This document shows positions 63,941 to 64,000 of a DNA stretch of 64,000 bases, one piece after another. The position numbers were made by a program, and so were the translations under genes. Each line of letters begins with the position of its first letter. Within the stretch, counting starts at the first letter, position 1. The notes under the pieces are model-generated. The model was not told the DNA's origin. It did not search any database and saw only the letters and a program-made list of their open reading frames with translations. Source of the DNA: Amoebidium appalachense (taxonomy: Eukaryota > Ichthyosporea); contig CAVNZM010000015.1 of assembly GCA_963693365.1 (NCBI GenBank), forward strand, positions 4,402,001 through 4,466,000. Reading direction: 5' to 3'.

Positions 63941-64000
63941 GTAAAAGAATTATCTTGGGTAGTTTGTTTCATTTTGTCGTTGTTTCTTTCTTTCTCTCTT

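Overview
This window is eukaryotic nuclear DNA. Short coding exons are separated by introns with GT-AG borders (one GC-AG), and the introns are packed with microsatellites, very long C/G homopolymers and dispersed repeats. I saw no rRNA, tRNA, CRISPR array or prokaryotic operon. Two genes are recognised with confidence: FAHD1 (acylpyruvase / oxaloacetate decarboxylase) and TFIP11 (G-patch splicing factor). Both are found across eukaryotes, so they do not fix the lineage. All exon models here come from reading splice sites, reading frame and intron phase by eye.

Layout. 1-1190: diverged tandem repeats and CT/CA microsatellites. About 1194-5613 (+): the 3' part of an unrecognised gene, seven candidate exons. 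8877-20278 (-): a twelve-exon gene for an unusual membrane protein with a signal peptide, a Cys-rich domain, a long Thr-rich mucin stalk, about 200 residues of hexapeptide repeats (left-handed beta-helix type), one transmembrane helix and a cytoplasmic tail. 22578-30316 (-): complete FAHD1, ten exons. 31472-44167 (+): an eleven-exon gene for an unrecognised 625-residue protein with a signal peptide, an amphipathic/hydrophobic region and a multi-pass C-terminal block. One of its introns holds a 1.9 kb TTAA-flanked piggyBac-like non-autonomous element and a second inverted-repeat element. 47216-48464 (-): a small four-exon candidate gene. 49489-63940 (+): TFIP11, sixteen exons, running off the right edge.

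The small gene and TFIP11 are divergent across a 1 kb spacer with CCAAT boxes. FAHD1 and the 31.5 kb gene are also divergent. The first gene and the beta-helix gene converge, as do the 31.5 kb gene and the small gene.

Four observations stand out. (1) The mucin-stalk/beta-helix/transmembrane protein is an architecture I do not recognise. (2) At three introns in two genes, the native 3' splice site, in two cases with the first bases of its exon, has been copied in tandem into the intron upstream. (3) Long C tracts start within about 5-15 bases of many 5' splice sites, and (CA)n tracts directly form several 3' splice sites. (4) A dispersed repeat ending in poly(C) sits, in every copy I found, in the same orientation as its host gene.
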